Under the pieces are notes generated by a model. It was not told the origin of the DNA and ran no database searches. It was given only the letters and a program-made list of their open reading frames with translations. Shown piece by piece: positions 59,262 through 64,000 of a stretch of 64,000 nucleotides of DNA. This stretch comes from CAYPPG01 sp964412555. GTDB taxonomy: Bacteria > Hinthialibacterota > Hinthialibacteria > Hinthialibacterales > Hinthialibacteraceae. Numbering within the stretch: the first letter of the stretch is position 1; each line of letters begins with the position of its first letter. A program made the position numbers and the translations under genes. Where the stretch lies: assembly GCA_964412555.1 (NCBI GenBank), contig CAYPPG010000027.1, positions 1-64,000 on the forward strand, read 5' to 3'.

Positions 59262-59507
59262 ATGCCTAGACTTTCGATTGAAATAACACCGGAAGAACAC
59301 CGCCGCTTAAAAGCCTCTGCGGCCTTACACGGAAAAAGCATAAAAGAATATGTTCTTGAACGATCGCTCCCTTCAGAAGACAAAGAGGCTCTTCAGGAAT
59401 TAGAGGCTTTTCTTCGTCCTCGTATAGAGGAAGCAGAACGCGAAGAATTTTCCAATAAGACATTTGATGAGATCAAACAAGAAGCCCGTAAAAAATCGGC
59501 ATACTGA
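59262..59507 (+). CDS. Ribbon-helix-helix antitoxin (ParD-like)
   Basis: 81 residues. MPRLSIEITPEEHRRLKASA then HGKSIKEYVLERSL forms the beta strand and two helices of a ribbon-helix-helix DNA-binding domain. The acidic C-terminal half (EAFLRPRIEEAEREEFSNKT) would wrap the toxin. GAAAGAG precedes the ATG. It is followed after 2 nt by the toxin gene and preceded by a dyad-containing promoter, so it probably represses its own operon as well as neutralising ParE. Confidence 0.88.
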   Translation: MPRLSIEITPEEHRRLKASAALHGKSIKEYVLERSLPSEDKEALQELEAFLRPRIEEAEREEFSNKTFDEIKQEARKKSAY

Positions 59508-59509
59508 CC

Positions 59510-59815
59510 ATGCCTTCTTACATCCTCACACAAGCGGCAGAACAAGATTTGATCGATATCTGGCGCTATACCAATGAAACTTGGGGAGAAAAACAAGCAG
59601 ACCGCTATCTGGATCGGCTGGAAACCAGTTGTGAAACATTGAAAAATGAAAAAGTCCTATGGAAGTCCTTTGACGATATTCAACCTGGTTTGAAATCTTT
59701 ACGCTGTGAACATCACTACCTCTTTTTTCTTTCCACCAAAGACAAAAAACCTGTAATCGTTGCGGTCTTACATGAACGAATGAATCTCATAGAAAGACTT
59801 AAAAAACGGATTTGA
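59510..59815 (+). CDS. ParE/RelE-superfamily toxin
   Basis: 101 residues. SYILTQAAEQDLIDIWRYTNETWGEKQADRYLDRLETSCE has the ParE opening (y.lt..Ae.DL..I..yt...wG..qA..Y...l). The middle has SFDDIQPGLKSLRCEHHYLFF, and VIVAVLHERMNLIERLKKRI gives the terminal strands with the R.M-type ending. Members inhibit DNA gyrase; some relatives cleave mRNA. It directly follows the antitoxin gene (2-nt gap). Appears intact. Confidence 0.9.
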   Translation: MPSYILTQAAEQDLIDIWRYTNETWGEKQADRYLDRLETSCETLKNEKVLWKSFDDIQPGLKSLRCEHHYLFFLSTKDKKPVIVAVLHERMNLIERLKKRI

Positions 59816-59859
59816 TACTCATGATGATTTAATATGGTTGAATTTGCACTGTGTTTTTA

Positions 59860-62088
59860 TCAACGAAAACCATGATACGTTTTACCATCCTGTTTGACAA
59901 TAAGAGCTGTCGTGTCATTGTCTACAGTAGGATAATAGTGCTGAGCGAGATAATCAGGACCGGTGGCGATGAATCCCATTGGCGGTAAGATCGTTCGGCC
60001 GAAACTGTAATCGTCCGGCCCGTAATTCACCACGGCCATCCACAAGTCGCCGAATTCTGCATATTCGACGGATCCATCTTCTTTCAAATAACGATGTTGA
60101 GTCATGGGTAATTCAGCCACACCTTCGGCGAAAGGAGAGAGGAAGGTATACGTATTTTTGATGAAGCAGTCGACAGGGTGCTTCTTTTCTCCCCACCCCC
60201 CTTCTCCTTTGGCAAAGCAGTACTTGGGATTGGTATAATCCACTTCAGGAATGACGTTTTGCCAATAGCGGTGAGGACCGATTTCATAAAGCGGCATGGT
60301 GCCGGTAACCAGATGTTTTAGTATCATCCGAGCATCTCCGATTCCGGCACGGTCCTCTTGGTGGTTATACATGACAACGCAATCCCCGAAGACAAGCGGG
60401 AAAAAAGGAATACGAATGGCGCCGGAGTCGGGAAAGTTCCCTGCCAATTCTTTCCCGCTCATTATTCCTTCGAAATAGTGAGAATCAGGTACTCCAAATT
60501 CAAATGCGTATTCAGAACCGTGAACTCCGAAAAGTTTCGCGGCGTATCGGCTCAACTCTTTCTTGAATCGTAAATCATCTTCATCGGGTAAGGATGAACC
60601 TGAATTGAAAGATCGAAAAAGAGGAGATGCAAAAGCCATGTCGATGAAATAGGCATTCGGATTGAATAAGTTTCGAACTTGGGGCAGGTTGATCTTGGCC
60701 AATTCAAGACCATTTTGGGATGCAATGAGCCACGCCTGTTCTTCCGGTATGCTCCCACTTTCTGTTCCTTCTCCGTTTGGATTCATTGTAATCATTCTCG
60801 AATTCGACGGCAGTACATCCTCATCGATGTATTGACAATCATCATGTAATCCGAAAAGCCATCCATAGGAACGGATGCGGTTGGAAAGACGGCGAATTCC
60901 TTCATTTCCTCCGATTTCAGGGGCCGCCGATACCGTATCCGGAGGCTGATTCTCATATGGAGTGTGATTCCAACCGGCAAGAACGAAGAGCGCTTTCTTG
61001 ATTTTCAAGTCGTTGTGTAAATGGTTGGCTAAAGCGTGACAATCGTATTCGGTGTAGTGAGTGATGAGTGCATTCTCTATATTTCCGTTCTCTGATTCAG
61101 GATTTTGAAGAGAGCAAACCACAGGTTTGAATTCGGGAGCGCCGTATAATCGTTCGAGTTCGCGGCTTCTTTTGGCTTTTTGTTCCAGTGTGATAAGTGT
61201 TCCTTTTTCTTTTGCATGATCTCTGTAGGCACAGGCCAGATCAATGTATGTATTTCCACGGATTAAATGCAGGCGGAAAGAACTGATGGAAGTGTTGCTT
61301 TTTAGTCCAAGCGAGATAACTTGGGAACCAGGAAAGGCGCTTTCGGATGTGATCGATGATTGGGCAATTGCAGAAGTGTGAACATCATCCCATGAGAGAA
61401 GTGCTCCGTCGTCGCGGCGGATGATCCCAGCCATTGGTATATGAAGACCATCACAGTTTTTATATGTGTTGAAAGTTTTGGTAAATTCGATCCCGCTGTC
61501 AGCCTTGAAATATTCTCCCATCATACGAGGGATCACGACTCCGCCCCCTAATGTTTCGGTAGTCCAAAGGAATGAATTCCACTCGATCTCCTCTATTAGC
61601 CAACCGCGAGAGATCTCCCAAGAAAATTTTACGATGGGATCATTTCGGTCGAGAGTAATCTCTAGGGTTAGAATCTTGTTTCCATTGTATTCTTTTTCCA
61701 ACACGCATTGGCGTTGATTCTGGCTGACAATTTTGAGTTTATTGAGTGGTATGTTTACATAGTCGCTACCATTTGTTGCCGAGAGTACCCCCAGTGCGGT
61801 AGCGTCGGGAGTACTTTGCCAGATTGTATTTGTTTGAAGATTTTTTGCTACTATCAAACCGCGGTCAGGTTGGATTCGAAATTGAATGGATTTCGAATCC
61901 AGTTGACCCAATGGAACGTCGTGAAATCGCTTGAGTAAATTAACAATTCGTTTGGACGATTCCTCCGAAGAAAGTGGAGAAATGGTTTGAGTGGTTGAAG
62001 ACGGTTTGGCGGATGGATCGCTTGCATGAGAAAAGAAAGGTATCAGTGATAGAACTATCGAGATTAAAAAAGAAAAGAAACGCTTCAT
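59860..62088 (-). CDS. Exported large glycoside hydrolase-like protein (DUF5696/GH101-like region)
   Basis: 742 residues from ATG 62088, after CTGGAAGAC. The signal peptide MKRFFSFLISIVLSLIPFFS is followed by a polar segment. Residues about 50-300 are beta-rich (FRIQPDRGLIVAKNLQTNTI, LTLEITLDRNDPIVKFSWEI). From about 335 a barrel-like region has FKPVVCSL, HYTEYDCHALANHLHNDLKIKKALFVLAGWNH, YGWLFGLHDDCQYIDED, NAYFIDMAFAS and SEYAFEFGVPDSHYFEG; Asp/Glu residues at strand ends (HDD, FIDM, EFG) are candidate catalysts. A C-terminal beta domain ends the protein. The general order resembles DUF5696 and GH101-like alpha-galactosaminidase-type proteins, but this is tentative. The divergent upstream region holds a LacI-type operator-like dyad. 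Confidence 0.6.
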   Translation of the reverse strand: MKRFFSFLISIVLSLIPFFSHASDPSAKPSSTTQTISPLSSEESSKRIVNLLKRFHDVPLGQLDSKSIQFRIQPDRGLIVAKNLQTNTIWQSTPDATALGVLSATNGSDYVNIPLNKLKIVSQNQRQCVLEKEYNGNKILTLEITLDRNDPIVKFSWEISRGWLIEEIEWNSFLWTTETLGGGVVIPRMMGEYFKADSGIEFTKTFNTYKNCDGLHIPMAGIIRRDDGALLSWDDVHTSAIAQSSITSESAFPGSQVISLGLKSNTSISSFRLHLIRGNTYIDLACAYRDHAKEKGTLITLEQKAKRSRELERLYGAPEFKPVVCSLQNPESENGNIENALITHYTEYDCHALANHLHNDLKIKKALFVLAGWNHTPYENQPPDTVSAAPEIGGNEGIRRLSNRIRSYGWLFGLHDDCQYIDEDVLPSNSRMITMNPNGEGTESGSIPEEQAWLIASQNGLELAKINLPQVRNLFNPNAYFIDMAFASPLFRSFNSGSSLPDEDDLRFKKELSRYAAKLFGVHGSEYAFEFGVPDSHYFEGIMSGKELAGNFPDSGAIRIPFFPLVFGDCVVMYNHQEDRAGIGDARMILKHLVTGTMPLYEIGPHRYWQNVIPEVDYTNPKYCFAKGEGGWGEKKHPVDCFIKNTYTFLSPFAEGVAELPMTQHRYLKEDGSVEYAEFGDLWMAVVNYGPDDYSFGRTILPPMGFIATGPDYLAQHYYPTVDNDTTALIVKQDGKTYHGFR

Positions 62089-62229
62089 TTTTTGTCTTCC
62101 AGGATGTGGTCGATAAAGGCTGGCTTGTTCATAATCCTGCCCAACTGTAAAAAACATAAAGTTAAATTTTTGCACAAAAACCGGCAAAATTCATCCTGTG
62201 TGAACGAAATGAAGGAAAAAAGTGTACAA

Positions 62230-62242
62230 TGAAACGGTTTCA
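62230..62242. promoter_or_regulatory. LacI-family operator-like dyad TGAAAC-G-GTTTCA
   Basis: A perfect 6-1-6 inverted repeat in the intergenic region between the divergent exported hydrolase (start 62088) and the secreted protein starting at 62393. LacI/GalR-family operators are short odd-centred dyads of this type with a central CG (TGAAACGGTTTCA). It may control one or both carbohydrate-related genes. No LacI regulator is in the window. Confidence 0.45.
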
Positions 62243-62392
62243 GGTTGATTCTTTACAACTTTTCACGATCGAATCGGCTAATTTGCTAGACATAAATGAT
62301 GAAATTTGATATAGAGCTTAGCTATAGGTTCTATTCATCCATTTTTAAATATCACATCATGTTGGATATGGGATTGAAAGGAGTTAGTCGTG

Positions 62393-64000
62393 ATGAGGTT
62401 GTTTTTGAAATGTTTGGGAATCCTGTGTGTGGTTTGCACATTGTTCGATTCAGTTACTGTATATAGTCAAAATGTTAAAATATTTGACAATGCAGGTGAT
62501 ACTTCAGGTGATTTATCCGGTCAAACGGACTTTGATGCGCTGGATAATCGAAATTTAACCATTTATTGGGATGCAGAGCAAGGAAATGCCACCGATTGGC
62601 ATATCTATGTGAGAAAAGGATTTGGCGGATCGCTTTATCTTGGTCGAACTGGAACCGGTGATGCAAATAGTTTCGATTGGCATCTTGGAGCACCGTTATT
62701 GGATGATAATTTTGAAAATGGTCCTGATTTCAATGCCGCATATACATTTCGTGTTATTCGGATTGATGGTGATTTGACTTCAGATGATTATTATGATCAA
62801 AGTGCGCCGGTCGGATTTAATCTGGAGGGTGGGAATGAGGTTTCCTTAACCCAATCGGCAATGCCGAATTTACCAGCCGGTAAAGTCATCCTGTACGATG
62901 ATCTATTAGGAGGCAGTGATTTGGCGCCAATGGGATCAAGCGGTTCGGATACGGATCAAAACAGCGAAAGAGCGATTCAAATCATTTGGAATTTTGGTGT
63001 AGATCCTTCCACGATTCTGGAATATCATGTTCAAGTGAGTGTGGATGGTGGGGATTATGAGTTTCTAGGCCAAACTTATAGTGGTAACATCAATTATTTC
63101 TGGTGGACACCGAATAGGGAATTTCAGACAGCGGATCCATTTACAGAGGGGCCGCAGCACGGAAAATCGTATCAATTCAATATCGTTTTGCGGTATCTTT
63201 CTGGTGAACCGAATGAATATTTAGAAAGTGGCACGCTGAGTTATTTTGTGGAAGGAACCATAACACCGACTCCAACTCCAATCGAAACACAGGATTTGTT
63301 TTATGAAGATTTTGATGATTTGTCGACGCTGAGTGACGGCAATTTAGTGACGCTGGACGATACAGCTCGAGAGACTCTTATCAGCCAAAATCGAATGCCT
63401 CCCTTAAACAGTGTGGTTTCGTGGTTTATTTTTGACGCTTCGGCAGAGAATCCGTCCGGATATGGAACGGTAAAAAGTAGCCCGAAAAGCGCGGCTGTGA
63501 ACCATGATTTTGGATATTATACAAATGCGCAAACGTCTGTACTGGAAATTGGTGAGACCTTTGATTTAGCCGGCGCTGATGCCCCCACACTTTCCTTCGA
63601 TGTCGCTTTTGCTTTTGAAGAACCGTTCGGTACAATCAAAGATTATATGGTTGTAGAATTACTCCGGGCCGGTGCGGAGAGTTATGAATTGTTGGATATC
63701 AACGGAGATGGAGAGGTCATTAATGATCCCGCCGCTTTAGGGACTGTCCTCGCCGAAGGGACATTTGACGGATTGTTCGGCACATCGAACTCACCGGATG
63801 AATCGGGTGAGCCTTTAGGAGAAGAAGATTTTCTTCACATTGAAGCCGATTTACCCAACGACAGTGGATTGAAGATCGTGTTTCGATTCGAAAGCGACGC
63901 TTCCGTTTCCGCGGAAGGTGTTTATATCGATAATCTTCGCGTGTATGATTCCGTATTTTCACAGCCGGAACCGACAAATACGCCGGTGCCGACAAATGTT
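62393..64000 (+). CDS. Secreted protein with two TDD/WN-type beta domains (partial, runs off the right edge)
   Basis: At least 536 codons with no stop before the window end. ATG 62393 follows AAAGGAGT. Signal peptide FLKCLGILCVVCTLFDSVTV. Residues about 25-150 and 160-285 are two beta domains that match, in the same order, the N-terminus of the protein at 12551 (shared: DWHIYVRKGFGGS-like block, NGPDFNAAYTFRVIRIDGDL, QSAPVGFNLEGGN, LLGGSDLAP, SSGSDTDQN, GPQHGKSYQFN). A short Thr/Pro linker (TITPTPTPIETQ) is followed by a laminin-G/jelly-roll-like region (about 305-525, FYEDFDDLSTLSDGN...GVYIDNLRVYD) with an EF-type LLDINGDGEVINDP loop. The last residues return to a linker (PTNTPVPTN), so more domains lie beyond. 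Confidence 0.85.
   Translation, partial: MRLFLKCLGILCVVCTLFDSVTVYSQNVKIFDNAGDTSGDLSGQTDFDALDNRNLTIYWDAEQGNATDWHIYVRKGFGGSLYLGRTGTGDANSFDWHLGAPLLDDNFENGPDFNAAYTFRVIRIDGDLTSDDYYDQSAPVGFNLEGGNEVSLTQSAMPNLPAGKVILYDDLLGGSDLAPMGSSGSDTDQNSERAIQIIWNFGVDPSTILEYHVQVSVDGGDYEFLGQTYSGNINYFWWTPNREFQTADPFTEGPQHGKSYQFNIVLRYLSGEPNEYLESGTLSYFVEGTITPTPTPIETQDLFYEDFDDLSTLSDGNLVTLDDTARETLISQNRMPPLNSVVSWFIFDASAENPSGYGTVKSSPKSAAVNHDFGYYTNAQTSVLEIGETFDLAGADAPTLSFDVAFAFEEPFGTIKDYMVVELLRAGAESYELLDINGDGEVINDPAALGTVLAEGTFDGLFGTSNSPDESGEPLGEEDFLHIEADLPNDSGLKIVFRFESDASVSAEGVYIDNLRVYDSVFSQPEPTNTPVPTNV

Overview
The window is 64 kb of bacterial DNA of moderate GC. It looks like part of a metagenome-assembled scaffold, because a run of exactly 100 N (36635-36734) sits inside a repeat array. 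The content suggests an uncultivated Gram-negative heterotroph: two G-type pseudopilins, several Tat-exported enzymes (sulfatase, Gfo/Idh/MocA oxidoreductase, TIM-barrel-like paralogues), large secreted proteins with Thr/Pro linkers and FG-GAP repeats, a multiheme cytochrome, an RND efflux pump and sigma54-type regulation. This combination is common in candidate phyla such as Hydrogenedentota, Sumerlaeota and Omnitrophota and in relatives of the PVC group. I cannot place it more precisely without a marker gene.

Layout. 0-5 kb: relic integrase beside tRNA-Gly, a GT-B-like glycosyltransferase, a DUF2007-like protein, twin pseudopilins and a decayed DUF4143 ATPase. 5-12 kb: a sensory block with a REC-PAS-AAA-Fis sigma54 activator, a putative activator-binding array, a sigma54-like promoter, CheW, a chemoreceptor and a hybrid histidine kinase. 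12-16 kb: a methyltransferase and an 1143-residue secreted protein (two beta domains, sulfatase-modifying-factor fold, glycoside hydrolase). 16-23 kb: a tightly overlapping operon (adaptor, RND pump, DUF2892 protein, small Cys protein, CoA-disulfide reductase-rhodanese) divergent from an ArsR regulator. 23-27 kb: HD-GYP protein, small unknown genes and a secreted protein with an internal duplication. 27-40 kb: sulfatase, UxaA-type dehydratase, a 7-heme cytochrome/membrane protein/ApbE set, a Tat oxidoreductase, three paralogous Tat TIM-barrel-like proteins and a nucleoside hydrolase-like protein, interspersed with hairpin-forming repeats. 41-48 kb: one gene for a roughly 2,486-residue secreted protein. 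48-64 kb: glycoside hydrolases, polytopic membrane proteins (two GT-C-like), an amidohydrolase, a radical SAM protein, a ParD/ParE-like toxin-antitoxin pair and a secreted protein that runs off the right edge.

The most interesting items are: (i) a recurrent beta-domain of about 120 residues (TDD...D.D...RaLaIrWN...YV...eWr...GPqfG.sYrF) present in 11 copies in three secreted proteins here, which I do not recognise as a named family; (ii) the sigma54 activator with a TGTTGC/GCAACA array directly ahead of a TGGCATG-type promoter for cheW-mcp; (iii) dispersed hairpin repeats with compensatory stem changes, one of which has replaced the Tat signal of a coding gene; (iv) a 7-heme cytochrome (one heme site CX3CH) with a membrane protein and an ApbE whose conserved N-terminus lies upstream of any standard start codon.

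Several genes are visibly decaying (integrase, DUF4143 ATPase, Rpn nuclease tail, beta-helix enzyme), consistent with turnover of accessory DNA. All functional statements come from reading motifs and translations by eye; no search was run.
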